NCBI RefSeq assembly: GCF_001305515.1
Contig: NZ_LJYW01000001.1
Location: forward strand, 1,827,202-1,891,201
Direction: 5' to 3'
From: Prosthecodimorpha hirschii
GTDB lineage: Bacteria; Pseudomonadota; Alphaproteobacteria; Rhizobiales; Ancalomicrobiaceae
DNA length: 64,000 bases
In this document: in pieces, positions 26,186 through 35,586 of the stretch
Position numbering within the stretch: the first letter of the stretch is position 1
How the letters are laid out: every line of letters begins with the position of its first letter
Position numbers and translations under genes: made by a program
The notes under the pieces: model-generated
What the model was told of the DNA's origin: nothing
The model's input: only the letters and a program-made list of their open reading frames with translations
Databases searched by the model: none

Positions 26186-27753
26186 GCCAGTGCCGAGGCA
26201 CGGGCTTGCACGACGGCGCGCTCCGCGTTGACGCGGCCATGGCCATAGAAGGGGCTGTGGCCGCGCGCATCATAGTTTCCGCCAGCCAGATCGATGCGGT
26301 CGGCCGTAGATTTGATCAGTTCGATGACATCGCGATAGGTGAGATCCGGATCGGCCGCCAGGACCAGGGCCGCGGTACCGGCCGCACCAGGGCAGGCGCT
26401 GGAGGTTCCCCCGAAGGTGCTGGTGTAGTCTCCGGCAGGATCGCCGAGCGAGGCATTGCCAGGATTGTAGCCGCGCCGGCCGCGCCGGTCAGTCGTCCAA
26501 ATCCCCGGGGTCGGGCCGCCGCGATCGCTGCTCGGGAAGCAGCATGCAATAGCGTCGCCCATGTCGCTGTAGTGCGAGCGCGTGCCCCGGTCGTTGCACG
26601 CCGCCACCGCCATCACGTCCGGATGCGCCGCATAGCCGTCGTTGTCGACGGATTCGTTGCCGTTTCCCGCCGCCCAAGCGATCACGATGCCACGGCCGTT
26701 CCGGCCGGTGCGGAGGCAATGCTGGAGGGCATCGCGCGTGAGGTCGGACATCGGCACGACGTTGTTATGGAGCGGATCGTTCGGATCGTCCGGGTGACCA
26801 TCGACGGGACCCCAACTGCAGGAGATCACGTCGGCACCGTGGCGGGCGGCGAATTCGAAGGCATCCGCCTCGGTGAGCGACCCAAGGGCGCCGTCGCTGC
26901 GGATGGCGATCAGATTGGCTTCCGGCGCCACCCCGCTCGCCCCGGCCACCCCGGCGGCGACCGCGACACCCGCGCAGGCGGTGCCGTGGTTCTCGCGCGC
27001 GGACCGCGGCCGCGCATCGGCGGTCTGGGTGGTCGCGTCGAATTCGATCACACGACCCGGCTTCAATTCGGGATGGGTGAGATCGAACCCGTCGTCGATG
27101 ATCGCGACATTGATCCCGGCGCCCCGGCTGTGACTCCAGGCCGCTTCGACATGGGCATGCTGGTCGACTTGTGCACCGCCGATCCGGCGCGACCCCAGAT
27201 GCCATTGCATCGGCGCGCCCGCCCGGTTCTGACGCGGGCGCAGAAGTTCCGGGTGACAGCGCGACACCGAGACGTGCCTCAGCAACTCGAGAGAAACCTC
27301 GAAAACCGCCGTCCCGAGGTCGATGTTCGGTTCCAGAACGAAGGCATTTGCCGCAAAGCCGACCTTTCTGACGATCCGCATATGTTTCTGGCGGCTAAGG
27401 GTGCGGCGGATTTCCTCGGGCGAGACCCCGTCCTCGAACCGGAGATAGACTCGCTCGGTAAAGCCGACGGGTTGATGACTGCGATTGTCGATGAGCAGAT
27501 GATTGGCGAAGGCCTTGGTCAGCCGATCGCGGGCTGAGACCGAGCCTGTGCCGGCCGGGCGGACCAACTCGGCCGACGCTCGCGAAACGGCCAGACTCTG
27601 GGAAAGGGAGCGGGCCAGGGGCAATAGCGGCTTCATCGCGACCGATATCTTGCCTTGGGTCGCGACCTGGGACAGGCTTGCGGACAGTTCCGCGCCATCT
27701 GGGGAAAAAGTGAAGCTGACGCCGCTCTTGCCGCCGAAGACGACCTCGACCAT
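26182..27753 (-). CDS. Leaderless subtilisin-like (S8) serine protease
   Basis: A 523-residue subtilase. The catalytic residues are D220 (IIDDGFDLTHPEL), H256 (ENHGTACAG), oxyanion N364 (AWAAGNGNE) and S451 (GGTSSACPG), so it should be active. There is no signal peptide or membrane helix; the N-terminus is MVEVVFGGKSG. Residues about 98-175 resemble a subtilase pro-domain (ERVYLRFEDGVSPEEIRRTL, then AFVLEPN). The start at 27753 is fixed by GGAGGAA seven bases upstream. It is divergent from a small gene that carries a similar region, with a perfect palindrome in the shared promoter. Confidence 0.9.
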   Translation of the reverse strand: MVEVVFGGKSGVSFTFSPDGAELSASLSQVATQGKISVAMKPLLPLARSLSQSLAVSRASAELVRPAGTGSVSARDRLTKAFANHLLIDNRSHQPVGFTERVYLRFEDGVSPEEIRRTLSRQKHMRIVRKVGFAANAFVLEPNIDLGTAVFEVSLELLRHVSVSRCHPELLRPRQNRAGAPMQWHLGSRRIGGAQVDQHAHVEAAWSHSRGAGINVAIIDDGFDLTHPELKPGRVIEFDATTQTADARPRSARENHGTACAGVAVAAGVAGASGVAPEANLIAIRSDGALGSLTEADAFEFAARHGADVISCSWGPVDGHPDDPNDPLHNNVVPMSDLTRDALQHCLRTGRNGRGIVIAWAAGNGNESVDNDGYAAHPDVMAVAACNDRGTRSHYSDMGDAIACCFPSSDRGGPTPGIWTTDRRGRRGYNPGNASLGDPAGDYTSTFGGTSSACPGAAGTAALVLAADPDLTYRDVIELIKSTADRIDLAGGNYDARGHSPFYGHGRVNAERAVVQARASALA

Positions 27754-27775
27754 GTCTATTTTCCTCCGATGCCCT

Positions 27776-27796
27776 ATATGATTGCATGAATCATAT
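27776..27796. promoter_or_regulatory. Palindromic operator-like site between the divergent genes
   Basis: ATATGATT-GCATG-AATCATAT is a perfect 8+8-bp palindrome with a 5-bp spacer. It lies in the roughly 70-bp AT-rich gap between the subtilase and the small companion gene. It could let one regulator control both genes; no regulator gene is adjacent. Confidence 0.55.
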
Positions 27797-27823
27797 GACG
27801 CTACGGATAGGCGCGCAATCAGA

Positions 27824-28315
27824 ATGGATCTTCGAATGTCGAATGCACCAATACGTTTAACCGGGTCCGGACCGGTCACCGTTGCCCTGGATCTCGATCC
27901 CGACCTCGTCGTCGTGCGCCTCGAAGGCGGCAAGACACCCGCCTGGGCGGAATCGGTCTTGCGGGACGGAGCCGAGACTTTCGCCGTTGCGCGCGCGAAG
28001 GCGCCGGCGGTTGGGCGAGAGCGCAAGAGCGGTCGATCGCTCGGGCCCGTCTACAAGGCCGCGGCGTCGGGAGCGGTGGCGGTTCCAACAGGCCGGCTGA
28101 CGCTGCAACTGGCGGAGGGCACGCCCACGGATGGACTCACCGTGGCCTTGGACGATCTCGGTTTCGACATCATCCGCCGATCGGACACCATGATGCTTGT
28201 CCAACCGCGCAAACACGACATCGCCGATGCGCTCGACAAGATCGAGATCGTGGCGGGCCTCGCCGGCGCCCAGGCGGTAACGCCACAGTTGCTCTATCCG
28301 AAGGCCACCAAGTAA
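27824..28315 (+). CDS. Small protein resembling a stand-alone subtilase pro-domain
   Basis: A 163-residue protein with no signal peptide. Residues about 88-158 (TGRLTLQLAEGTPTDG, then FDIIRRSDTMMLVQPRK, ending TPQLLYPK) align by eye with the pro-region of the divergent protease (TERVYLRFEDGVSPEE, RIVRKVGFAANAFVLEPN, HPELLRPR). This suggests a free pro-domain that could fold or inhibit the protease in trans. The start may be ATG 27824 or 27836; a TTG at 27782 would overlap the palindrome and is unlikely. It has no cysteines and no catalytic motifs. The similarity is weak and untested. Confidence 0.7.
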   Translation: MDLRMSNAPIRLTGSGPVTVALDLDPDLVVVRLEGGKTPAWAESVLRDGAETFAVARAKAPAVGRERKSGRSLGPVYKAAASGAVAVPTGRLTLQLAEGTPTDGLTVALDDLGFDIIRRSDTMMLVQPRKHDIADALDKIEIVAGLAGAQAVTPQLLYPKATK

Positions 28316-28443
28316 TCGCCTTCGTCCGGCCCCGCAGGCCGACGGTCCGCCTGGGGCGCCCCTCCAGCTACGCCCCATTGCGACTTGCCTTGCGTCGGCG
28401 GGCGGGGTCTATTCCCGGCCAAACGATGCGATGGGAGCGCCCG

Positions 28444-30078
28444 ATGGCTGCGGAAACGAACTGGTATGAGATCGACCTCGACAAGAATCCGGCCAATTTC
28501 CAGCCCCTGACGCCGCTCAGCTTCCTGGAACGCTCCGCCAAGGTGTTTCCCGATCGCATTGCCATCATCCACGGCAAGGCGCGCACCAGCTATGCCGAGC
28601 TCTATGCCCGGTCCCGCCGGCTCGCCTCGGCGCTGGCCGCGCGCGGCATCGGCAAGGGCGATACCGTCTCGGTGATGCTCTCCAACACGCCGCCCATGCT
28701 GGAGGCCCATTACGGCGTGCCGATGTGCGGCGCGGTGCTGAACACGCTCAACACCCGGCTCGATGCGCCGATCATCGCCTTCTCGCTCGACCATGCCGAG
28801 ACCCGGGTGCTGATCACCGACCGCGAATATTCCAAGGTGGTCGCCGAGGCGCTGGCCCTCGCCACCCACAAGCCGATCGTGATCGACTATGACGATCTTG
28901 AGTTCCCGCAGACCGGCGCGCGGCTCGGCGCGATCGACTACGAGGACTTCCTGGCCGGCGGCGATCCCGACTACGACTGGCAGATGCCGGCCGACGAATG
29001 GGACGCCATCTCGCTCAACTACACCTCCGGCACGACCGGCAATCCGAAGGGCGTGGTCTACCATCATCGCGGCGCCGCGCTGCTCGCCCAGGGCAACGTG
29101 ATCACCGCCTCGATGCGCAAGCATCCGGTCTATCTCTGGACCCTGCCGATGTTTCACTGCAACGGCTGGTGCTTCACCTGGTCGCTGTCGGTGGTCGCCG
29201 GCACCCATGTCTGCCTGCGCTGGGTGCGGGCCGGGGCGATCTGGGAGGCGCTCGCCGAACATGGCGTGACGCATCTGTGCGGCGCGCCGATCGTGATGTC
29301 GACGCTGCTCAACGCGCCCGCCGCCGAGAAGCGCACGCTCTCCAACACGGTCGAATTCTTCACCGCCGCGGCGCCGCCGCCGGAGGCCGTGCTCGCCGCC
29401 ATGGCGGAGGCCGGCTTCAACGTGACCCATCTCTACGGGCTGACGGAAACCTATGGCCCGGCGGTGGTCAACGACTGGAAGTCCGAATGGGACGCGCTCG
29501 ACGGTGCGGCCAAGGCCGGCAAGAAGGCGCGCCAGGGCGTGCGCTACGCCGCGCTGGAGGCCTTGACCGTGATGGATCCCGAGACCATGACGCCCGTCCC
29601 GGCCGACGGCCAGACCATGGGCGAGGTCATGTTCCGCGGCAACGTCGTTATGAAGGGCTATCTGCGCAACAAGAAGGCCAGCGACGACGCCTTCGCGGGC
29701 GGCTGGTTCCATTCGGGCGATCTCGGCGTGATCCATCCCGATGGCTACATCCAGCTGAAAGACCGCTCCAAGGACATCATCATCTCGGGCGGCGAGAACA
29801 TCTCGTCGATCGAGGTCGAGGATGCGCTCTACAAGCATCCGGCCGTGCAGGCCGCCGCCGTCGTGGCGCGGCCGGACGAGAAATGGGGCGAGACGCCCTG
29901 CGCCTTCGTCGAGCTGAAGCCGAATGCGGAAACCACCGCCGACGACATCATGCAGTGGTGCCGGCAGCATCTCGCGGCCTTCAAATGCCCGCGCACGGTG
30001 GTGTTCACCGAACTGCCCAAGACCTCGACCGGCAAGGTGCAGAAATTCCGCCTGCGCGAGATGGCCAAGGCCCTGTGA
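28444..30078 (+). CDS. Acyl-CoA synthetase (AMP-forming)
   Basis: A 544-residue fatty- or carboxylic-acid:CoA ligase. The AMP-binding P-loop is YTSGTTGNPKG, followed by LPMFHCNGWCF, the adenylate-binding HLYGLTETYGP, GWFHSGDLG, and the C-terminal catalytic lysine segment LPKTSTGKVQKF. It resembles medium- or long-chain enzymes of the FadD3/AlkK type, so the chain length is uncertain. I use the ATG at 28444, preceded by GGGAGC; an upstream ATG would add six residues. A long non-coding region follows. Confidence 0.92.
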   Translation: MAAETNWYEIDLDKNPANFQPLTPLSFLERSAKVFPDRIAIIHGKARTSYAELYARSRRLASALAARGIGKGDTVSVMLSNTPPMLEAHYGVPMCGAVLNTLNTRLDAPIIAFSLDHAETRVLITDREYSKVVAEALALATHKPIVIDYDDLEFPQTGARLGAIDYEDFLAGGDPDYDWQMPADEWDAISLNYTSGTTGNPKGVVYHHRGAALLAQGNVITASMRKHPVYLWTLPMFHCNGWCFTWSLSVVAGTHVCLRWVRAGAIWEALAEHGVTHLCGAPIVMSTLLNAPAAEKRTLSNTVEFFTAAAPPPEAVLAAMAEAGFNVTHLYGLTETYGPAVVNDWKSEWDALDGAAKAGKKARQGVRYAALEALTVMDPETMTPVPADGQTMGEVMFRGNVVMKGYLRNKKASDDAFAGGWFHSGDLGVIHPDGYIQLKDRSKDIIISGGENISSIEVEDALYKHPAVQAAAVVARPDEKWGETPCAFVELKPNAETTADDIMQWCRQHLAAFKCPRTVVFTELPKTSTGKVQKFRLREMAKAL

Positions 30079-30932
30079 GGCGCCGCGCCGACGGCATCCG
30101 GAAAGCGGAAACGCGCAGGCCCGTCCCGCGCGCTACCGCGTGACCGGAAACGACTTCATCGGGCTTAACGCCGGTCCCGGTCAGATCGAACCGATCCGAC
30201 CGAAGAGGTTCGGCTCAAGCCGGCGACTCTGGAGCGTTTCCGGATCGGTCGGACGTTTCCATCCTGTCGGCAAATGCTCTCGCTGGAATTGCGTCCCGAC
30301 GCTGGGAGCCGGTCGATTCGAACCGCGCCGGATCCGCTGCCGGTCGGGTCGGGTCGATAGCCGGTCGGGACGATAGCCGGTTGGGCCAATAGCCGATCGG
30401 GTCGACAGTGGGGCGTGCTCACCGCTGCCCGGCCGCGGTCGCCTGCCAAATGGACGGGGTCGATGTCGCCGCAACGGGCTGGGCCCGCACGGAGGCCGTC
30501 CATGCAGGCTTCGGCCACAGGCGCCGTCGGATCAACCGCGGCTCGGAGAGGAAGATTGAAGGAGAGCGTCCCGACGCGCGGGCATCCGCCCTGCGGGGAC
30601 CCTGCGATTGGACGGTCGCAACCCGTCCCGACGATGGCGCCGGCCGAGCGGCCATGCGGCGGGCTGCAGCCCATGGCCGCGATCCGCTCTGAGGGGCGCC
30701 GTCGATCCGGGTCGACCTGCCGATACACGGCGCCACCCCGGCAAAGGGCTCCGGCACGCCGTCTCGGGCAGGTCTGTGCGTTGTATATCCGAAGGCGAGC
30801 CCGGCGATCCGCGCCGTCCGGGCTCGGCATGGCATCCTGAATGGCCACCTCGCGACCGCATCGATCGCCGATCCGGCAGGATCGTTGTTCAGGATCGGAG
30901 CATCGGCGGGTGCACCCCGCCTGGCGAAGCCG
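30079..30932. other. Long non-coding stretch
   Basis: 854 bp without a believable gene. Several open frames cross it on both strands, but their amino-acid composition (Arg/Pro/Ala-rich, no domain) and lack of ribosome-binding sites argue against coding. It contains a 16-bp tandem repeat at 30355-30402 and hairpin-rich G+C sequence. No tRNA or known RNA was identified. Confidence 0.6.
30355..30402. repeat. 16-bp tandem repeat
   Basis: Three adjacent copies of a 16-bp unit, consensus CGATAGCCGGTCGGGA, with three or four changes between copies. A degenerate half copy (GCCGGTCGGGTCGGGT) precedes it. Confidence 0.75.
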
Positions 30933-31112
30933 TCAGTGGACCGTGACGCCGGTCCCCAACCGGTTGATTTCGTCCTTCAGCAGCAGCTTGCGCCGCTTCA
31001 GATCCGCGATTGCCAGAGAGTCGGAGCTGGGATGGGTCATGGCGTCGCGCAGCTCGGTCTCGAGGGCCTGATGGCGGCGCTTCAACTCTGCAAGATGCGA
31101 TTGGATGGACAT
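30933..31112 (-). CDS. YdcH/DUF465 family small protein
   Basis: A 59-residue helical protein, MSIQSHLAELKRRHQALE, ending with KRRKLLLKDEINRLG. This is the YdcH/DUF465 signature, a two-helix hairpin with a basic second helix. The ATG at 31112 has GGGAGG in the right place; the frame upstream is not coding. The family's function is unknown. A second member is divergently placed at 31493-31699, a pairing seen in other alphaproteobacteria. Confidence 0.85.
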   Translation of the reverse strand: MSIQSHLAELKRRHQALETELRDAMTHPSSDSLAIADLKRRKLLLKDEINRLGTGVTVH

Positions 31113-31492
31113 GCTGTAAGCCTCCCATGTTCGCAGGACTTGACGAAGCGAGCATGACACAACGCGTCAGGCCCGCAAGGATGGATGTGGGGTTTTTTCG
31201 CCGGCACACCACCCCGTCCCCGAAAATTCGTGGTTCATGAATTCCTAACGTCGCGGGACCCGGGCCGACGCGGATCGGAGTCCCCTTTTTCGCTCGGCCG
31301 CGTTATGATGTTCGACGTGCCGGGCCGCTCCCAGAAGGGGAGGCGGAGGTCTGCCGCGCCGGTGCCGTGGATCTGTGACACGGCGGCCGTGCGATCGGGT
31401 GGCCGGATCGGCAGGAGCGCCGGATGGCCGGACTTGCCGCGCCGTCCGAAGAGGTATCCAGAGACGGAAGACCGGAAAGACACGGCGCGCAG
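31113..31492. other. Divergent intergenic region between two YdcH genes
   Basis: 380 bp that must hold the promoters of both YdcH-type genes. I see a GGGGTTTTTT stretch near 31188 and otherwise no clear site, gene or RNA. Confidence 0.45.
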
Positions 31493-31699
31493 ATGACCGA
31501 CGAGGAAGAAGAGGACGTCCGCCGGGAACTCGGGCGGCTCCGGCAGGAACATCGCGATCTCGACACGGCCATCGATGCCCTGGTGGTGACCGCCCGCGGC
31601 GACCATCTCACCATCCAGCGGCTCAAGAAGCGCAAGCTGTCGATCCGGGATCGCATCCAGCACCTTGAGGATCGGCTGGTTCCGGACATCATCGCCTGA
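31493..31699 (+). CDS. YdcH/DUF465 family small protein
   Basis: A 68-residue helical protein, MTDEEEEDVRRELGRLRQEH, with the family's basic second helix QRLKKRKLSIRDRIQHLE. Its first ten residues are strongly acidic, unlike the neighbour at 30933. The ATG at 31493 is chosen because upstream codons in the same frame do not resemble the family. It precedes purE by 155 bp. Confidence 0.82.
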   Translation: MTDEEEEDVRRELGRLRQEHRDLDTAIDALVVTARGDHLTIQRLKKRKLSIRDRIQHLEDRLVPDIIA

Positions 31700-31854
31700 G
31701 GACGGGCGATCGCCGGCCGGCCCCGGTCCCGAACGGCATCCGGGACCGGCGGCGCGACCTCGGGGGCGTTTCGCCAGCCGCGGCGCCTTGCCGCCACATC
31801 GGCGATTGTCTATAGAGCGCGCTTTCCGGGCCTTGGGGCCTTTCGGGGGTGACG

Positions 31855-32352
31855 ATGGCCGAGAAAGCGCCGCCCGTGGCGATCATCATGGGCAGTCAAT
31901 CCGACTGGGATTGCATGCGCCACACGGCCGAGACGCTCGAAGCGCTCGGCATCGCCCACCACGCCCGGATCGTCTCCGCCCATCGGACCCCGGACCGGCT
32001 CTATCGCTTCGCCAAGGGCGCCAAGCAGGCCGGCTACAAGGTGATCATCGCCGGGGCCGGCGGGGCCGCCCACCTGCCCGGGATGACCGCCGCGCTGACG
32101 CCGCTGCCGGTCTTCGGCGTTCCGGTCGAATCGCGCGTCCTGAAGGGCGTCGACAGCCTGCATTCCATCGTCCAGATGCCGGCCGGGATCCCCGTCGGCA
32201 CGCTGGCGATCGGCAAGGCCGGCGCCGTCAATGCCGCGCTCCTGGCTGCGGCCGTGCTGGCGCTCGGCGACGAGGCGCTGGCGGATCGGCTCGATGCCTG
32301 GCGCGCCCGTCAGACCGAAGCCGTCGCCGACCAGCCGGTCGACCTCGCATGA
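31855..32352 (+). CDS. purE: N5-carboxyaminoimidazole ribonucleotide mutase
   Basis: Class I PurE moves the carboxyl group of N5-CAIR to make CAIR in purine synthesis. The 165-residue protein has the substrate-binding [11 protein letters not shown] near residue 12, [10 protein letters not shown] near residue 43, [11 protein letters not shown] near 70 and the later [14 protein letters not shown] two codons earlier is also possible. It overlaps purK by 4 bp (ATGA), the usual purEK operon. Confidence 0.96.
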   Translation: MAEKAPPVAIIMGSQSDWDCMRHTAETLEALGIAHHARIVSAHRTPDRLYRFAKGAKQAGYKVIIAGAGGAAHLPGMTAALTPLPVFGVPVESRVLKGVDSLHSIVQMPAGIPVGTLAIGKAGAVNAALLAAAVLALGDEALADRLDAWRARQTEAVADQPVDLA

Positions 32353-33440
32353 CCCGCCCGGCCGCATCCGCCGGCGCCCTCCGGATCGGCATTCTCGGTG
32401 GCGGACAGCTCGGCCGCATGATGGCGCTCGCCGCCGCGCGCCTGGGCATCGCCACCCGCGTCCTGTGCCCCGATCCGAAAAGCCCGGCCTTCGACGTGAC
32501 CTCCGACATCGTCGTCGCCGACTACGAGGATGAGGCCGCTCTGACGCGCTTCGCCGAGGGCCTGGACGCCGTCACCTACGAGTTCGAGAATGTTCCGGCC
32601 GCAACCGCCGCCTTCCTGGCCGCGCGCGTCCCGGTCCGCCCCGGGACCCGGGCCTTGGCCATCGCGCAGGACCGCCTGCCGGAGAAGACCTTCCTGGCCG
32701 CCTGCGGCATCCCGACCGCTCCGTTCCGGGCGGTCGACGACCGCGCGGGGCTCGAGGCCGCGCTCGGCGCGATCGGCTATCCGGCCGTTCTGAAGACGCG
32801 GCGCATGGGGTACGACGGCAAGGGCCAGGCCAAGATCGCCCGCCCCGAGGATGCCGACGGGGCCTTCGCGGCGATGAGGGGCGCGCCCGCGATCCTGGAG
32901 GGCTGGGTGCCCTTCTCGCGCGAGATCTCGGTCCTGACCGTGCGCGGTCTCGACGGCAGCTGCGCCTCGTTCGACATCCCGGAGAACGAGCACCGCGACC
33001 ATATCCTCAAATATTCCCGCGTGCCGGCACGGCTCGACGCCGGGACTGCGGCGGCAGCGCGGGCCATCGGCGAGACCGTGGCGGCAGAGCTCGACTATGT
33101 CGGCGTGCTGGCGGTCGAGCTCTTCGTGGTCGAAGAGGACGGCCGGGAGCGGCTGGTCGCCAACGAGATCGCGCCGCGGGTGCACAATTCCGGCCACTGG
33201 ACCGAAACCGCCTGCGTCGTCTCGCAGTTCGAGGCGCATATGCGCGCGGTCGCCGGCCTGCCGATCGGCGATCTTGCCCGCCATTCCGACGTGGTGATGG
33301 AGAATCTGATCGGCGACGACGTGGCCCGCATGGCGGCGATTCTCGCCGAGCCGGGCGCCAGCCTGCATCTCTACGGCAAGCACGAGGTGCGCGCCGGCCG
33401 GAAGATGGGGCATGTCAACCGCATCGCGCCGCGCCGGTGA
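32349..33440 (+). CDS. purK: N5-carboxyaminoimidazole ribonucleotide synthase
   Basis: PurK uses ATP and bicarbonate to carboxylate AIR to N5-CAIR, the substrate of PurE. The 363-residue ATP-grasp enzyme has the N-terminal [11 protein letters not shown], the ATP-binding [12 protein letters not shown], and later [13 protein letters not shown], the classic PurK motifs. Its ATG overlaps the purE stop, so the two are coupled and made together. Confidence 0.97.
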   Translation: MTRPAASAGALRIGILGGGQLGRMMALAAARLGIATRVLCPDPKSPAFDVTSDIVVADYEDEAALTRFAEGLDAVTYEFENVPAATAAFLAARVPVRPGTRALAIAQDRLPEKTFLAACGIPTAPFRAVDDRAGLEAALGAIGYPAVLKTRRMGYDGKGQAKIARPEDADGAFAAMRGAPAILEGWVPFSREISVLTVRGLDGSCASFDIPENEHRDHILKYSRVPARLDAGTAAAARAIGETVAAELDYVGVLAVELFVVEEDGRERLVANEIAPRVHNSGHWTETACVVSQFEAHMRAVAGLPIGDLARHSDVVMENLIGDDVARMAAILAEPGASLHLYGKHEVRAGRKMGHVNRIAPRR

Positions 33441-33858
33441 CCCGCCGAGGGCCGGGCGTCGCGGCCGGTCGTTAATGCCGGTGGACAGAGCCGGCGGACT
33501 CTGGTAGCAAGTCCTGGATTTCGAGCGACGCGAAAGCGGCGCCGGGAGGTCTATTACCGAGCAATTCGCCCGCAACGGCCGCTTGCCCGGATGACGTGCC
33601 CAACGAAATCGGCAACCCGGTGCCTGACCCGAGACACCCGCCGGATCGACGGCGGGCGGCGATCGCGGGTGACCGGCGGAACGAAACCCGTTCCCGAAGC
33701 GACTTCCGACCGGTGCGGCTCGCCGCCGCTCTGGCAAAGGCGTCCGGCCGGTTTTCCGGCGGGTCGCGACCATTCAACCACGTCCTGGTCGGGTCACCGC
33801 TCGGGATGGAAACGATCACGGTCCCGCCGGGACCGAGCAAAGACAAGGGATCCGACGC
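33441..33858. other. Gene-free stretch upstream of rpsU
   Basis: 418 bp between purK and rpsU. It must contain the rpsU promoter and a long 5' leader, but I could not assign a -10/-35 pair, terminator or RNA motif with confidence. Confidence 0.5.
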
Positions 33859-34104
33859 GTGCAGGTTCTCGTTCGCGACAACAATGTCGACCAGGCTCTG
33901 AAGGCGCTGAAGAAGAAGATGCAGCGTGAGGGCATCTTCCGTGAGATGAAGCTCCGCGGCCACTACGAGAAGCCCTCCGAGAAGAAGGCCCGCGAGCGGG
34001 CCGAGGCGGTTCGTCGCGCGCGCAAGCTGGCCCGCAAGCGCGCCCAGCGCGAAGGCCTGATCCCCGGCAAGCCGGCCGTCACCCCGGCCCCCGGCAAGCG
34101 CTGA
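33859..34104 (+). CDS. rpsU: 30S ribosomal protein S21
   Basis: An 81-residue S21 starting from a GTG, with [20 protein letters not shown] at the N-terminus and the basic stretch [19 protein letters not shown] in the centre. The C-terminal extension after residue 65 is Lys/Pro-rich, as in other alphaproteobacterial S21. S21 helps the 30S subunit pair with mRNA leaders. It is monocistronic here, with no dnaG or rpoD nearby. Confidence 0.96.
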   Translation: MQVLVRDNNVDQALKALKKKMQREGIFREMKLRGHYEKPSEKKARERAEAVRRARKLARKRAQREGLIPGKPAVTPAPGKR

Positions 34105-34591
34105 CGCCGCAAGGCCGGCGCGCCATCGGACCGGCATGGACCATGCCGGCCGAACGCTCCGCCTTCCGATATCGTCGGCACAGCCGCCCTTCTGACAGGT
34201 CCGGTTGGCGTTGGTGCTGACGTCCGGCGAAGGTGCGTTTCGCATCCGGGTCGTGGCGGCACCTCGCCGCTGTGACATGGTCCCGGCGACACCCCGGCGC
34301 GTCCCCTATCGATCCTGGCCGCGCCGGCACCAGCCGTCGGCGCGGTCTTGCTTTTCGGGGCGGGGATTTCGGCTTCGACGGCTCGCTCCCGACGGTCGGT
34401 CCCGCTTCGCGACGCAACACCAATTCGTCGAAAGGCCGGCTGCGGCGGTTTATGTTTTGCCGGCCGCGACCGGGCGGATGCGTTCCTTAGCCTTCCGGAT
34501 TGCGATTTCGGGACGGATCGACACAATCGCCCCACGCCCGACATGATCCTCTGGTCCGCTCGGCCCCCACGGGCCACACCCGAGAGACGCC
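34105..34591. other. Gene-free stretch after rpsU
   Basis: 487 bp between rpsU and the TPR lipoprotein gene. Open frames on both strands here lack ribosome-binding sites and recognisable domains. I see no repeat or RNA gene. Confidence 0.5.
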
Positions 34592-35548
34592 ATGCCCCGA
34601 TCTGAGAGCCCCGTGACGCGAATCGGCCCTTCGAGCGGCTGCACCCCGACCGGCCCCGTGCCGGATGGCGCCATCGGCTTGCGCACCGGTTCGGCGCGGC
34701 GTGCCCGGGCGTTCGGCATGATGCTGGCGGCACCGCTCCTGCTGACCGGCTGCATTTCCGGGCCGGGCTTCGGCGGGTCCGGCGCCATCTCGACCATTCC
34801 GGGCGCGGAGAGCGATCCCGGTTCGGTCGCCGGCGCCCAGGCCAATATCGCCTCGCTCTCCGAAGTGGTCCGCGCCAATCCGCGCGATGCCGGCGCCCTC
34901 AACGTGCGCGGCACCGCCTATGCGCGCGCCGGGGCCAACAACGAGGCGCTGCAGGACTTCTCCAACGCCATCACGATCGACCCGCGCCTCTACCAGGCCT
35001 ATGCCAATCGCGCCCTGGTGCTGCGCCGGCTCGGCAAGCTCGACCTCGCCATTGCCGACTTCTCGCGGGCGATCGAGATCAATCCGAACTACGATCAGGC
35101 CTATGTCGGCCGCGCCAACGTCTACCGCCAGACCAATCGCGTCGATCTCGCGCTGGCGGATTTCGCAGCCGCGATCCAGATCAACAGCCAGAATCCGGGC
35201 GCCTATCACGACCGCGGCCTGATCTACCAGCTGCGCGGCGAGCATCAGGCGGCGATCAACGACTTTTCGGCGGCGATCGAACGCGACGCCACCGCGCCGG
35301 AGCCCTGGAACGGCCGTGGGCTCTCCAAGCTCGCGACCGGCGATTCCAAGGGGGCGTTGGACGATTTCAACGCCGCGCTGAACCTCAACAAGAACTACGC
35401 CGACGCCTGGCTCAACCGCGGCATGGTGCAGGAGCAGCTCGGCAATCGGGACGACGCCCGCGCCGCCTGCCAGCGCGCGCTGTCGCTGTCGCCGGGCTCG
35501 GCGGTGGCCCGGGCCTGCGTCCAGCGCACCGGCGGCGTGGCGGGCTGA
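34592..35548 (+). CDS. TPR-repeat lipoprotein (NlpI-like)
   Basis: A 318-residue protein with a lipobox LLTGC at residues 50-54, so the mature protein would be anchored by the lipidated cysteine. The N-terminus before the signal core is unusually long, and a start at a later codon (for example the ATG at 34718) is possible. Six or so TPR units run from about residue 95 to 305, with repeated YANRALVLRRLGKLDLAI- and YDQAYVGRAN-type helices. This layout resembles NlpI, an envelope adaptor for peptidoglycan hydrolases, but the partners are unknown. Confidence 0.85.
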   Translation: MPRSESPVTRIGPSSGCTPTGPVPDGAIGLRTGSARRARAFGMMLAAPLLLTGCISGPGFGGSGAISTIPGAESDPGSVAGAQANIASLSEVVRANPRDAGALNVRGTAYARAGANNEALQDFSNAITIDPRLYQAYANRALVLRRLGKLDLAIADFSRAIEINPNYDQAYVGRANVYRQTNRVDLALADFAAAIQINSQNPGAYHDRGLIYQLRGEHQAAINDFSAAIERDATAPEPWNGRGLSKLATGDSKGALDDFNAALNLNKNYADAWLNRGMVQEQLGNRDDARAACQRALSLSPGSAVARACVQRTGGVAG

Positions 35549-35586
35549 TCCCCGCCTCCGTCGCGGCTTCCGCGCGGCCAAATCCG

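Noticed and set aside
28294..29970. A 558-codon open frame antisense to the acyl-CoA synthetase
   Set aside because: It mirrors the synthetase gene, whose motifs are complete. The antisense translation is His/Arg/Gly-rich with no domain.
30300..30340. tRNA-like GGTTCGAATC on the minus strand
   Set aside because: The T-loop-like sequence is not flanked by a base-paired T-stem, and no anticodon arm or acceptor stem can be drawn.
30408..30861. Several overlapping frames of 90-140 codons
   Set aside because: All are Arg/Ala/Pro-rich, lack ribosome-binding sites and conflict with each other; treated as non-coding.
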